The notes below the pieces were generated by a model. The model ran no database searches and was not told the DNA's origin. It saw nothing but the letters and a program-made list of their open reading frames with translations. Positions 17,568 to 26,738 of a stretch of DNA of 48,100 nucleotides are shown here, piece after piece. Source of the DNA: Candidatus Omnitrophota bacterium (GTDB taxonomy: Bacteria > Omnitrophota > Gorgyraeia > JABMRG01). Position numbers and translations under genes: made by a program. The stretch's first letter is position 1. Every line of letters begins with the position of its first letter. The stretch covers positions 1-48,100 of the forward strand of contig JAQUQI010000012.1 of NCBI GenBank assembly GCA_028716165.1, given 5' to 3'.

Positions 17568-18830
17568 TTAAAACAGAGACTGCACCCTGGCAATCTCATC
17601 ATCACTCTGCGGCCCAATCACCGCAAGCCTTAAAGCCGGCCCGACAAATATCTTTTTGGCTATATTCTGTAAATCGGAAGGGGCGACCAGGTCAACGGCC
17701 TTTAATATTTCCTCTTTGGCCTGTATCCTTCCAATGCTGGTAATCTGTTCTCCAAAAAACATCATATTTGACATGGTGCTTTCCATGGCCATCAATAGCC
17801 CGCTTTTAAAATATTCCTTTGCCATGCTAAATTCCCTGCCCGTGACAGGGGCTTTGCGTATCTTTGAAAGCTCGTCAATTATCACGGACACGGCATCTTT
17901 AAGTTTTTTATTGTCAATACCCGCGTGAACGAAAAAAGAACCCGTATCCCTGTAGGCCTTCATTGAAGCGCCTATCTCATAAGCGAGCGAACGCTTTTCT
18001 CTGATCTCATTAAATAACCTGCTTGACATGTTACCGCCGAGAATTATGCCAAGCAAAGAAAGGGCATACCTTTGGGGATCATTACCGCTTACTCCCTTCA
18101 CGCCAAGGCATATATGGGTCTGTTCCGTGTCTTTTCTCATGAATTTCAAAGATGATTTTCCAGAACACGAGCCGGCCGGAACGCATCTGGCAACCTTTGC
18201 GCGGCTGTATCCGCTAAATAATGTCTTCATCAATTTTACAAATCGGCCATGATCAATATTTCCGCAACAGACTGCCGCCATATTATTTGGGGCGTAAAAT
18301 ACGTCTTTCTGCCTGACAAGGTCGGCGCGGGATATATTCTTAACCGTCTCATATGTTCCTACCAGCGGCAGGCCCAGCGGATGGCCCGGCCATATCAGGC
18401 CGTCCAGAAGATCGTAGACATAATGCATAGGCAGGTCAAGATACATCCTTATCTCTTCAAAAATAACCTTCTTTTCTTTTTCAATATCCGTTTCTTTTAA
18501 CGACGGGCTCAAAACCATATCCGATAAGACTTCCGCCGCGAGTTCTAAACGGGAGGATAATATTTTTATATAATAACAGACATTTTCTTCTGAAGTAAAA
18601 GCATTGAAGGCGCCGCCCTTTGATTCAATGGATCTCTTGAGGGCCTGGCAGGATCGTTTTTTTGTCCCCTTAAACAGCATATGCTCCATCAGATGAGATA
18701 TGCCCTGGTTTGCCTTATTTTCGTATCTGCCGCCGGCCTTTATCCATATACCTATGGTGATTGAATTAACATCGCTTAATCTGCTTGAGATGACCTTAAA
18801 ACCATTATCTAAAACCGTTAGATTGTGCAC
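17568..18830 (-). CDS. M16-family zinc peptidase
   Basis: A 420-residue pitrilysin/processing-peptidase-type protein. The inverted zinc motif HLMEH lies at 46-50 (H46, E49, H50), with the third ligand glutamate expected at E126 in IFEEIRMY. The second half is the inactive-type M16 domain (RLFNEIREKRSLAYEIGAS). It resembles the single-chain bacterial family of mitochondrial processing peptidase relatives (YmxG/PqqF-like). It starts at GTG with GAGGAG just upstream. It follows ruvX by 28 bases. Substrate unknown. Confidence 0.9.
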   Translation of the reverse strand: MHNLTVLDNGFKVISSRLSDVNSITIGIWIKAGGRYENKANQGISHLMEHMLFKGTKKRSCQALKRSIESKGGAFNAFTSEENVCYYIKILSSRLELAAEVLSDMVLSPSLKETDIEKEKKVIFEEIRMYLDLPMHYVYDLLDGLIWPGHPLGLPLVGTYETVKNISRADLVRQKDVFYAPNNMAAVCCGNIDHGRFVKLMKTLFSGYSRAKVARCVPAGSCSGKSSLKFMRKDTEQTHICLGVKGVSGNDPQRYALSLLGIILGGNMSSRLFNEIREKRSLAYEIGASMKAYRDTGSFFVHAGIDNKKLKDAVSVIIDELSKIRKAPVTGREFSMAKEYFKSGLLMAMESTMSNMMFFGEQITSIGRIQAKEEILKAVDLVAPSDLQNIAKKIFVGPALRLAVIGPQSDDEIARVQSLF

Positions 18831-18858
18831 TTTCTCCTCTTTCCTTGCGATTACGCCT

Positions 18859-19287
18859 TTAAAAATACTTGTTCTTTTTATAATCCAGATACGCTTGAAG
18901 CATGATCTGCGCGGCCAGTTTGTCTATATTCATCCTCCTTTTTTTTCTGCTCATGCCAGCTGATATGAGGATCGCCGAACCTTGCGATGTCGTAAGCCGT
19001 TCGTCAAAAGTCAGTACCTGGCAGGAAACGCATGCCGCTCTTATTTTTTGGGCAAATTTTTCAACCTTATCGGCCTGCGGCCCGCGCGTACCGTTCATGT
19101 TAAGCGGCAGGCCGACCACGATCTCCAAAGCCTGGTAAAACACGGCCAGATCGCGGATCTTTTTGACCGAATCCCTGGCATTGGAAACGGCTATGGTATC
19201 CGCGGCAGAACTGATAGTCATGGTCTCGTCGCTGACTGCCACGCCTATCCTTTTTTCGCCCAGGTCCAGGCCTATAATACGCGGCAT
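18859..19287 (-). CDS. ruvX: Holliday junction resolvase-like RNase H fold protein (YqgF/RuvX)
   Basis: A 142-residue RNase H-like nuclease, essential in many bacteria, linked to Holliday junction resolution and pre-16S rRNA processing. The start MPRIIGLDLGEKRIGVAVSD is diagnostic, with later EIVVGLPLNMNGTRGP and VLTFDERLTTSQGSAIL matching the family's second and third acidic blocks. The ATG follows the manC stop with no gap, so translation is coupled. Confidence 0.93.
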   Translation of the reverse strand: MPRIIGLDLGEKRIGVAVSDETMTISSAADTIAVSNARDSVKKIRDLAVFYQALEIVVGLPLNMNGTRGPQADKVEKFAQKIRAACVSCQVLTFDERLTTSQGSAILISAGMSRKKRRMNIDKLAAQIMLQAYLDYKKNKYF

Positions 19288-20370
19288 TTACAAATATTCC
19301 TTTAGGCCTTTTTTTTCCATAAGCCCTACAAGTTTTTTGACATTCTCGGAATCGGACTTGCGGCATACCAGAGTCGCTTTAGGCGTATGGACAATCACAA
19401 GGCCTTTTATGCCGCAGGTAGCCACAAGATGGCCTTTCTCGGCGACAATAACCGAATCGGCCGTATCAAGACCGATATGCCCGGCACCCAAAGCATTACT
19501 GCCGTCATGGCTTAGAAAACCGCTGATTGCGGACCATGAACCTATGTCCGACCATCCGGGATCAGCCCGGACAACCATGGCCTTGCCCGTTTTTTCCATA
19601 ATAGCATAATCAATGGATATATCAGGAAAATCCTTATAATGAAGCTTGACGGCTTTTTTAATTTTTGTAAGGCCTTTTTCAAGCATTATCTTATCCGTAA
19701 TACCGGCCGCCGCGGGACAATATTTTTTGAATTCTTTAAGAAAAATCTCTGGCCTGGCGATAAATATACCGCTGTTCCATAAATACCTGTTCGTTTTTAC
19801 AAAGGCCTTCGCGCGCCGGGCATCGGGCTTTTCGGTAAATCTTTTGACCTTGAATACATCGTTAGCGTGTTCTGATGCCGGGCTTTTATATGATTGGGCG
19901 GTCTCTATATAGCCATAACCTGTGGAAGCAAAAATGGGTTTTATACCTATAGTAACAATGATGTCGTTTAAGCGCGAGACAAGCGCGCACAACCTGAATA
20001 CCCGTTTTATTGCGGACTTATCTTCAATTATTTGGTCGGCCGGCATAACATACATAATGCTGTCAGCATCCTTAGCCTGGATTATAGCGGCTGCCAGGCA
20101 TATTGCCGGCGCGGTATTCCTTGAAACAGGCTCGGATATGATATTCCGTTTAGGAAACCCGGGCAGGGCCTTTTTTATCAGGCCCGCGTGGAGCTCATTG
20201 GTAAATATTAGAATATTTTCAAGGGGCATTATGGCCGCGGCCCTTTCAACGGCCAGCTGGAGCAGGGTCTTTGCGCCCTTGACCTTAAGCAGGAATTTCG
20301 GGCTCTGACGCCTTGATTTAGGCCATAGCCTCTTGCCGGAGCCTCCGGCGATAATAAGGGCATGCAACAT
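19288..20370 (-). CDS. manC: Mannose-1-phosphate guanylyltransferase
   Basis: Forms GDP-mannose from mannose 1-phosphate and GTP. The 360 residues begin with the nucleotidyltransferase loop IAGGSGKRLWPKSRR (7-21) and QSPKFLL, and contain ISEPVSRNTAPAICLAA, MPADQII, FTEKPD, WNSGIFIARPEIFL and WSDIGSWSAI, all typical of the family. It lacks the isomerase domain of two-domain ManC proteins. It follows trpA by two bases and pairs functionally with the hexose mutase further down the same run. Confidence 0.93.
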   Translation of the reverse strand: MLHALIIAGGSGKRLWPKSRRQSPKFLLKVKGAKTLLQLAVERAAAIMPLENILIFTNELHAGLIKKALPGFPKRNIISEPVSRNTAPAICLAAAIIQAKDADSIMYVMPADQIIEDKSAIKRVFRLCALVSRLNDIIVTIGIKPIFASTGYGYIETAQSYKSPASEHANDVFKVKRFTEKPDARRAKAFVKTNRYLWNSGIFIARPEIFLKEFKKYCPAAAGITDKIMLEKGLTKIKKAVKLHYKDFPDISIDYAIMEKTGKAMVVRADPGWSDIGSWSAISGFLSHDGSNALGAGHIGLDTADSVIVAEKGHLVATCGIKGLVIVHTPKATLVCRKSDSENVKKLVGLMEKKGLKEYL

Positions 20371-20372
20371 GA

Positions 20373-21167
20373 TTACAAAGCCTTTCTTAATTTTTTAACA
20401 AATGACACCACGCCCGGAATAATATCTGAATCGTGTTTCAGGCTGTTTTCAATAATCTTTATAATAGCACTGCCTACAATAACACCGTCCGAAAAAGCGC
20501 AGATCCTCTTTGCCTGCCGCGGTGTTGACACGCCAAAACCGACACAGACAGGCTTGCTGGAAACATTCTTGATATCCATGACATGACGGCGCATATCCTT
20601 TGGCAGAGATTTTCTGGCGCCTGTTACTCCTGCCAGCGAGACATAATATATAAAACCTGTTGATTTAGATGAAATAAGCTTAAGCCTTTCCCTGCCGCTC
20701 GTCGGAGAGGCCAAAAAAACAGTGCTAAAATCATGGCGCCTGGCCGCCAAAACAAGCTCGTCAGACTCTTCGGGAATAAGGTCGGGTATTATAATACCGT
20801 CAATGCCCGCGGCCTTTGCATTAGCGACAAAGCGCGCTATACCATAGCGGTAAACTGGATTATAATAACCCATAAGCAATAACGGCGTATCCTGCCTGCT
20901 CCTTACAGACATTACCATGTCAAAAATCATATCACAATTTACATTGTTTTTTAACGCCCTTTGAGACGCCATCTGTATCGTAGGCCCGTCTGCCATCGGG
21001 TCTGAAAACGGCATGCCTATCTCAATTATATCAGCTCCCGCTTCAGCAAGAGCGGGAAGCAGGCGGCGAGTTGTTTTTATATCGGGGTCTCCGGCGCATA
21101 TATAAGTAATCAGCGCCGGCCTTCCCGCGCCCTTTAAAGCTTTGAATTTTGCCTCTATTCTATTCAT
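20373..21167 (-). CDS. trpA: Tryptophan synthase alpha chain
   Basis: Splits indole-3-glycerol phosphate and passes indole to TrpB. Using the ATG at 21167 the protein is 264 residues and the catalytic residues fall at E49 and D60 (DIIEIGMPFSDPMADGP), matching the E. coli numbering. Other signatures are GYYNPVYRYG, GIIIPDLIPEE and GFIYYVSLAGVTGAR. A longer frame begins at TTG 21197, but it would add a non-conserved stretch. It lies close behind trpB, with manC two bases downstream. Confidence 0.96.
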   Translation of the reverse strand: MNRIEAKFKALKGAGRPALITYICAGDPDIKTTRRLLPALAEAGADIIEIGMPFSDPMADGPTIQMASQRALKNNVNCDMIFDMVMSVRSRQDTPLLLMGYYNPVYRYGIARFVANAKAAGIDGIIIPDLIPEESDELVLAARRHDFSTVFLASPTSGRERLKLISSKSTGFIYYVSLAGVTGARKSLPKDMRRHVMDIKNVSSKPVCVGFGVSTPRQAKRICAFSDGVIVGSAIIKIIENSLKHDSDIIPGVVSFVKKLRKAL

Positions 21168-21208
21168 CGCATACCCGCTTCTTGCCGATTGATCCAAAAC
21201 ATCTGGCC

Positions 21209-22396
21209 TTAAAATTCTATTTTATTCCTTATTATGTCAATGTCTTTATCGCCTCTGCCGGACAGGCAAAGGACGCATACGTCCCTTGATCTCATCTTTA
21301 ATTTTCTTAAGTAGGCGACGGCATGCGCGCTCTCAAGGGCCGGTATAATGCCTTCTGTCTCGGATAAAAACCGCATACCTTCAACAGCCTCTCTGTCATT
21401 AACAGATACATAGCCCGCCCTGCGGATTTTTTTATAAAAAGAATGTTCAGGGCCCACGCCGGGATAATCAAGGCCGGCCGATACCGAATGAGCTATCTTG
21501 ATCTGGCCAAAGTCATCTTGCAATAAATAACTCTTTGAACCATGCAATACGCCAATACTGCCTCTTGAAAGCGTGGCGGCATGCTTTTTAGTGTTGACGC
21601 CCATGCCGCCTGCCTCAACACCAATAAACCTTGCCCTTGAATTAAAAAACGGATAAAAAAGCCCCATGGAATTTGAGCCGCCTCCGACACAAGCAATCAG
21701 GTAATCCGGCTCCTTTTCGCCTATCTGCTTAAGCTGGCCCTTGAGCTCATTGCCGATAACCGACTGGAAATCCCTTACCATCATTGGATATGGATGAGGC
21801 CCTACAACCGAACCGATAATATAATGCGTGTATCCGGAGCTTGCCACCCAATCACGCATTGCCTCATTGGTGGCATCCTTAAGCGTCATACTGCCGCTTA
21901 AAACAGGTATAACATTAGCCCCCAGAAGCTTCATCCTGATTACATTTAAGGCCTGCCTGTCTATGTCCTCCTGGCCCATATAAACATCGCATTTGAAATT
22001 AAAAAGCGCGGCAACTGTCGCGGTCGCCACACCGTGCTGTCCGGCGCCTGTTTCCGCTATAAGCCTGCGTTTTTTCATCCTTTTGGCCAATAGCGCCTGG
22101 CCCATTGTATTGTTTATCTTATGCGATCCCGTATGGCAGAGGTCTTCTCTTTTTAAGTATATCCTGCCTTTGCCGCAGGCCTTGCTAAGATTTTTGGCAA
22201 AATATAAAGGCGTGGGCCTTCCCGCGTATTGCCTCAAGTAATATTCAAAATCCGATTTAAAATGCTTATCCTTTTTGGCTTTGGCATATTCCGCCCCAAG
22301 CGCCTCTATAGCCGATACAAGCGTTTCCGGCACATAACGGCCCCCGAACGGGCCAAAATATCCTCTGCTGTCAGGCAGCATGTTCTTCTCTTTCAT
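21209..22396 (-). CDS. trpB: Tryptophan synthase beta chain
   Basis: PLP enzyme joining indole and serine into tryptophan. In 395 residues it shows [15 protein letters not shown] (12-26), the PLP lysine in HTGSHKINN (K93), [12 protein letters not shown] and the glycine-rich phosphate loop [10 protein letters not shown]. It is the TrpB1 type by these motifs and by adjacency to trpA. A second in-frame ATG six codons in is possible. It follows the M20 peptidase gene by 7 bases. Confidence 0.97.
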   Translation of the reverse strand: MKEKNMLPDSRGYFGPFGGRYVPETLVSAIEALGAEYAKAKKDKHFKSDFEYYLRQYAGRPTPLYFAKNLSKACGKGRIYLKREDLCHTGSHKINNTMGQALLAKRMKKRRLIAETGAGQHGVATATVAALFNFKCDVYMGQEDIDRQALNVIRMKLLGANVIPVLSGSMTLKDATNEAMRDWVASSGYTHYIIGSVVGPHPYPMMVRDFQSVIGNELKGQLKQIGEKEPDYLIACVGGGSNSMGLFYPFFNSRARFIGVEAGGMGVNTKKHAATLSRGSIGVLHGSKSYLLQDDFGQIKIAHSVSAGLDYPGVGPEHSFYKKIRRAGYVSVNDREAVEGMRFLSETEGIIPALESAHAVAYLRKLKMRSRDVCVLCLSGRGDKDIDIIRNKIEF

Positions 22397-22403
22397 GTTA
22401 ATG

Positions 22404-23624
22404 CTATTTTAGATTATATATTATATCAGCAAAAATCTTAGTTGTATCCACCAAACTTTTTACATAGATAAATTCATTATCGCAATGGGCGGTATGCGCC
22501 CCGTAAACCGAATAACCCAAACAGGGCACCCCTTTTCTAATCAAAAATCTTATGTCCGTAGCGCCGGCCATAAGAACGCACCTGGCCTTTTTCTTAAGTA
22601 CCCGGTTAATAGAGCTTTTAAATTCTTTAAAAAGCGCGTTCTTTTCATCAGAAACAACAGAATCTTCCTCGCTAAGCATAGTGATCCTAAATTTAAACTG
22701 TTTGTCTTTCTTCGCCAGGGTTTTAAAAACACCCGTTATTTCATCTTTGACATCATCAAGATTTTCTTCAGGCAAAAACCTGCGGTCTATCATAAAACTG
22801 CATGAGTCGCAAACAATGTTTGCCTTTGCCCCGCCGGCTATTTCTCCGCCCAGGACCATGGTGGAATACCTATTTCTGGCGTCCTTTACCTTATAACGGG
22901 TTTTCCTGGACGATATTTTTTTATTCAACTGCCGTAAGGTTTTGACGGCATCGGCCATTTTTTCAAAGGCATTTATCCCGTTATAGGGTTCACTGCTATG
23001 GCATGCCCGTCCGATTATATCTATTTTAAACCAGGCCAGGCCCTTATTGCCATAGGATATGAATTCGTTATTATACCCTTCGGATATGGCATAATCAGGA
23101 GCTACAATACCTTTATCAACAAGATAGCCAAAACCTGTCCTTCCGCCTATTTCCTCATCAGGGGTAAAAGAAAGCTCAATATTGCATCCGGGGCCAATAC
23201 CGCATTGCTTAAGGGCTTTTATCGCAAATAATACTGCGGCGATATTTGACTTCATGTCCTCGCTTCCGCGGCCGTAAATTTTATTATTTTTAATAACAGC
23301 CTTAAACGGGTCACTCGCCCATGATGAACCGGCAGGAACTACATCATAATGGCCGTTTATATGTAATGTTTTCTTAGCGCCCGCGTCCCAAAAGGCTATG
23401 AGGTTTATCCTCTTTGAGCCGCCTGATATATTATATTTTTTTAAACGGGCGGCAGGGACCTCATATCTTGATGTCCTAAGGCCAAGACTGCGGCAATACT
23501 GCTCAATGAAGTCAACCATTTTTTCATAATTAACACCCGGAGGGTTAAAGGTCGGTATCTCTATAAGCCGGCTCGTAAGCTTTATAAGCTCGGCCTTTTC
23601 CTTTTTTATATAAGCAAAATACAT
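22404..23624 (-). CDS. M20-family metallopeptidase/deacylase inside the trp run
   Basis: A 406-residue dinuclear zinc hydrolase of the ArgE/DapE/ACY1 group. Ligand motifs are [12 protein letters not shown] (H92, D94), [13 protein letters not shown] (D123) and FTPDEEIGG (E157/E158). These enzymes remove acyl groups from amino acids or cut dipeptides. It lies between trpF and trpB with 23- and 7-base gaps, so it is transcribed with the tryptophan genes. A role in arginine or lysine synthesis (ArgE/DapE) or in clearing an N-acyl amino acid is possible; nothing here decides it. Confidence 0.87.
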   Translation of the reverse strand: MYFAYIKKEKAELIKLTSRLIEIPTFNPPGVNYEKMVDFIEQYCRSLGLRTSRYEVPAARLKKYNISGGSKRINLIAFWDAGAKKTLHINGHYDVVPAGSSWASDPFKAVIKNNKIYGRGSEDMKSNIAAVLFAIKALKQCGIGPGCNIELSFTPDEEIGGRTGFGYLVDKGIVAPDYAISEGYNNEFISYGNKGLAWFKIDIIGRACHSSEPYNGINAFEKMADAVKTLRQLNKKISSRKTRYKVKDARNRYSTMVLGGEIAGGAKANIVCDSCSFMIDRRFLPEENLDDVKDEITGVFKTLAKKDKQFKFRITMLSEEDSVVSDEKNALFKEFKSSINRVLKKKARCVLMAGATDIRFLIRKGVPCLGYSVYGAHTAHCDNEFIYVKSLVDTTKIFADIIYNLK

Positions 23625-23647
23625 GCTATTTCCTTTTCATTGCCAAG

Positions 23648-24283
23648 TCAGGTTAAACAGCTCCTGGCATTTTGAATAAACAAGCGTATCAAACCATGGT
23701 CTTTCTTACCCGCGGACTTTTCAACCCCGCTTGATACGTCCACGCAAAAGGGTTTCACCAAATTGACCACGCGCTTTACATTTTGAGGATTAAGGCCCCC
23801 GGCGATAAATAACGGTATGCCAAAACGCTTTGCCGAAACGGCAAGGCCTAAGTCAAAGCCTTTGCCTGTGCCGCCTTTGGCTTTATCACTATAACCGTCA
23901 AGAAGGGCAAAATCCATAGCGGTATAGTCTTTTATCGCGCCTATGGAATTTTCATCTTTAATCCGGAATGCCTTGATAATACGCCTGGGCGCAAAAGAAG
24001 CGCAAAATCCCGGGGTTTCGCGGCCGTGTAACTGCAGGGCGTCAACCCTGCCCAGCTCTTCAATGACCCGCAGGATAAATTTCTCTTTTTGATCGGCAAA
24101 GAGAGCCACTATTTTTATCTTCGGCGAAAGCCTCTCTATTATCCGCGCCGCAATCCCGGGTTTTATCATCCGCGGGCTTTCGGCAAACACAAATCCGATA
24201 AAATTCGCGCCGCAGGCCTGGGCACAAAGCGCGTCTTCTAAATTTGTTATGCCGCAAATCTTTACCTTGGTCACAGGTATCAA
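23648..24283 (-). CDS. trpF: Phosphoribosylanthranilate isomerase
   Basis: Isomerises phosphoribosylanthranilate in tryptophan synthesis. The 211-residue barrel has VKICGITNLEDAL with the catalytic cysteine, GFVFAESPRMI, LQLHGRE, LLDGYSDKAKGGTGKGFD and VDVSSGVEKSAGKKD. The start is either TTG 24283, five bases after trpC, or GTG 24274; an AGGA site is close to the first and far from the second, so the choice is open. Monofunctional, not fused to trpC. Confidence 0.95.
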   Translation of the reverse strand: MIPVTKVKICGITNLEDALCAQACGANFIGFVFAESPRMIKPGIAARIIERLSPKIKIVALFADQKEKFILRVIEELGRVDALQLHGRETPGFCASFAPRRIIKAFRIKDENSIGAIKDYTAMDFALLDGYSDKAKGGTGKGFDLGLAVSAKRFGIPLFIAGGLNPQNVKRVVNLVKPFCVDVSSGVEKSAGKKDHGLIRLFIQNARSCLT

Positions 24284-24288
24284 CCGTC

Positions 24289-25068
24289 CTATTTACCCGT
24301 TAATTCCTTAAGCTTTTGACCCACATCATCGGAGTCCATAAGCGCCTCTCCCACAAGCACGGCATGGACGCCTATGCTTTTTAAAAACATTATGTCCGAG
24401 CGCGACCGTATACCGCTTTCGCTGACAATAATCTTGCCCGGCGGTATTAAGCCTATCAAGTTCTGCGTGGTATCAAGGCTAAGCTTGAAGGTATCTAAAT
24501 CCCTGTTATTAATACCGATAATGTCCTGCCTGGCGCTCACGGCCTTTTCAACCTCGGATTCGCTGTGCGCCTCACACAGGACATCCATGCCTAAAGACCT
24601 GGCAACAGATGAAAACCTCACTATCTCTTCTCTGGACAATAAATCGGTGATCAATAATATCGCGTCAGCGCCGCCTATAGCCGATTCATACACCTGGTAT
24701 TCATCTATTATAAAATCTTTTCTCAAAACCGGCAGGCTCGTAACAGACTTTACCTCATTAATATATTCAAGCCTGCCTTTAAAAAACTGTTCATCGGTAA
24801 GAACGGATATGGCCGCGGCGCCGTTTATCTGATATTGGACCGCTATCGCCCTTGGGTTAAAATCCTGCCGTATAATACCTCTTGACGGCGAGGCTTGTTT
24901 TATTTCCGCGATTACCGCCACGTCCTTACAGCGGGCGATTGCCGATTTAAAATTCCTTGTTTTAATGTTCTTTCTTAGGCTACGGTGCTTGAGATATTCA
25001 AATGACGTAGTTTTTTTAGCCTGCTCAATATAAAGCCTCTTTGCCTTTATTATCTCTGATAATATCAT
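24289..25068 (-). CDS. trpC: Indole-3-glycerol phosphate synthase
   Basis: Closes the indole ring. The 259-residue barrel shows VIAEIKQASPSRGII with the catalytic Lys/Glu, SVLTDEQFFKG, LPVLRKDFIIDEYQVYES, IIGINNRDLDTFKL and IVSESGIRS. Length is standard. Its ATG overlaps the trpD stop by four bases, indicating coupled translation. Confidence 0.96.
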   Translation of the reverse strand: MILSEIIKAKRLYIEQAKKTTSFEYLKHRSLRKNIKTRNFKSAIARCKDVAVIAEIKQASPSRGIIRQDFNPRAIAVQYQINGAAAISVLTDEQFFKGRLEYINEVKSVTSLPVLRKDFIIDEYQVYESAIGGADAILLITDLLSREEIVRFSSVARSLGMDVLCEAHSESEVEKAVSARQDIIGINNRDLDTFKLSLDTTQNLIGLIPPGKIIVSESGIRSRSDIMFLKSIGVHAVLVGEALMDSDDVGQKLKELTGK

Positions 25069-26114
25069 AAACGGGCAAAGTCCTTTAATTGCCTTAGTTT
25101 ATCCATAGCCCTTCCCGAATCAATAGATTGGGCGGCGGCACTGACAGCCTTTCTGACGTCCTTTTGGGCCCTTGCCGCGACAAGGGCATAGGCAGCGTTA
25201 AGCAAAACTATATCACGCCTCGGCCCGCGGGCGCCGCTTAAAACAGAAAGTATTATTTTGGCATTCTGGCCCGCGTCTCCGCCTTCAATAGATTTAAGCC
25301 TGGCCCTTTTCATGCCAAACTGTTCCGGTTCTATCATATATGTCCTGACCTTGCCCGAATTGAGTTCAGAGACCTGCGTGGGCCCTGTTATTGATATCTC
25401 ATCAAGGGTATCAAGCCCGTGGACAACAAAAGCCCTTTTTGACCCAAGCTTGCATAGGACATTGGCAATTATACGGGTCAAGCTTCTGTCGTATACGCCC
25501 AATAATTGGCATGTAGCGCCGGCAGGATTGCATAAAGGCCCCAGGAGATTAAAAATCGTCCTTATGCCTATGGCCTTTCTTACAGGCAAGGCGTGCTTCA
25601 TCGCCCGGTGGAACACCGGAGCATACATAAAGCCTATGCCTATCCTGCGTATGCATTCTTTTACCTGCGCGGGTTTGAGATCCAGCCTTATACCTAATTT
25701 GTCAAGGACATCGGCTGAACCGCAGGCGCTTGAGGCAGAGCGGTTGCCGTGCTTGGCTACCTTGATGCCGCAGGCAGAAACCACAAATGCCGATGTCGTT
25801 GATATGTTGAAGGTGTTTGTGCCTGTTCCTCCAGTGCCGCATGTATCAAGCACAGTCTCTTCTTCAACATTAATCTCATCCCTATCCATGTCAACGCATG
25901 AACGAACATCTATTTTTACCGCGAACTTTCTCATAACCCTGGCGGCCGCGGTTATCTCATCAACCGTTTCACCCTTTATGCGTAAAGCGGTCAAGAAAGC
26001 CGCTACCTGGGCAGGCTGCGCTGAAGCCGACATTATCATGGAAAAAATTTTCCCCATCCGCGCGCAAGACAGGTCTTTTCCTTCCGTAAGACTTATTATC
26101 GCCTCTTTCATCAT
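25065..26114 (-). CDS. trpD: Anthranilate phosphoribosyltransferase
   Basis: Transfers phosphoribosyl to anthranilate. The 349 residues contain the PRPP loop DTCGTGGTGTNTFNIST, the KHGNRSASSACGSADVLD stretch that binds anthranilate and metal, and FNLLGPLCNPAGA. It is monofunctional (not fused to trpG). It follows trpG by 24 bases and overlaps trpC by four. Confidence 0.96.
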   Translation of the reverse strand: MMKEAIISLTEGKDLSCARMGKIFSMIMSASAQPAQVAAFLTALRIKGETVDEITAAARVMRKFAVKIDVRSCVDMDRDEINVEEETVLDTCGTGGTGTNTFNISTTSAFVVSACGIKVAKHGNRSASSACGSADVLDKLGIRLDLKPAQVKECIRRIGIGFMYAPVFHRAMKHALPVRKAIGIRTIFNLLGPLCNPAGATCQLLGVYDRSLTRIIANVLCKLGSKRAFVVHGLDTLDEISITGPTQVSELNSGKVRTYMIEPEQFGMKRARLKSIEGGDAGQNAKIILSVLSGARGPRRDIVLLNAAYALVAARAQKDVRKAVSAAAQSIDSGRAMDKLRQLKDFARL

Positions 26115-26138
26115 AAAACCGCCTGACTCCTTATTAGC

Positions 26139-26702
26139 TTACATGCCGATAAAATTTTTAAGCAGGCGTTTGCCGTCCGTAGTAAGTATTGATTCCGGAT
26201 GAAACTGCACGCCCCATACGGGATATTGCCTGTGTTTAACGGCCATTATTTCTTTTTGCCTTGTCTGGGCAATGATCTCAAGGCATTGCGGCAGGTTTTC
26301 CCTTTTTACGATAAGAGAATGGTATCTTGTAGCCTGGAACGGGCTCTTTATATTTTTGAATATTGATTTTTTGTTATGATATACAAGCGAAGTTTTTCCG
26401 TGCATTAACCTCTTCGCCCGGACAATACTGGCTCCAAATACCTCGCCAACGCATTGATGCCCCAGGCAGACTCCAAGGATAGGAAGATCGGCTTTAAAAT
26501 CGTTTATTACCGATTTGGATATTCCGGCATCATCGGGCCTGCCCGGGCCCGGAGATATTACAATATGGCTGGGCCTAAGCTTGCGTATTCCATTAGGCGT
26601 TATTTCATCATTTCTAAAAACCTTTACCCCTAAACCTAATTCTCCAAAATATTGGACAAGATTATAGGTAAAAGAATCATAATTGTCTATGAGTACTATC
26701 AT
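26139..26702 (-). CDS. trpG: Anthranilate synthase component II (glutamine amidotransferase)
   Basis: Supplies ammonia from glutamine to TrpE. A 187-residue class I amidotransferase with nucleophile C79 in LGVCLGHQ, catalytic H168 and E170 in VQFHPES, and the TrpG-type start IDNYDSFTYNLVQYFGELG. PabA activity for folate is possible, as only one such gene is seen in this window. The Shine-Dalgarno AAGGGG lies within a 12-base palindrome. Confidence 0.94.
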   Translation of the reverse strand: MIVLIDNYDSFTYNLVQYFGELGLGVKVFRNDEITPNGIRKLRPSHIVISPGPGRPDDAGISKSVINDFKADLPILGVCLGHQCVGEVFGASIVRAKRLMHGKTSLVYHNKKSIFKNIKSPFQATRYHSLIVKRENLPQCLEIIAQTRQKEIMAVKHRQYPVWGVQFHPESILTTDGKRLLKNFIGM

Positions 26703-26707
26703 GCGGC

Positions 26708-26719
26708 ACCCCTTGGGGT
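26708..26719. repeat. Palindrome over the trpG ribosome-binding site
   Basis: ACCCCTTGGGGT is a perfect 12-base palindrome. On the mRNA it reads ACCCCAAGGGGT, so the AAGGGG ribosome site five to ten bases before trpG could pair with ACCCC in front of it. The hairpin would be small, so any translational effect is uncertain. Confidence 0.35.
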
Positions 26720-26738
26720 AAACGTTATTTTTTACGGC

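Noticed and set aside
21168-21197. TTG start for trpA
   Set aside because: ATG 21167 puts the catalytic Glu and Asp at 49 and 60 as in the family, so the ten-residue extension is unlikely.
25258-26202. 314-codon plus-strand open frame opposite trpD
   Set aside because: Exactly antisense to a well-conserved trpD; composition and lack of any motif mark it as a shadow frame. The same holds for long frames opposite ftsK, rodZ and pnp.
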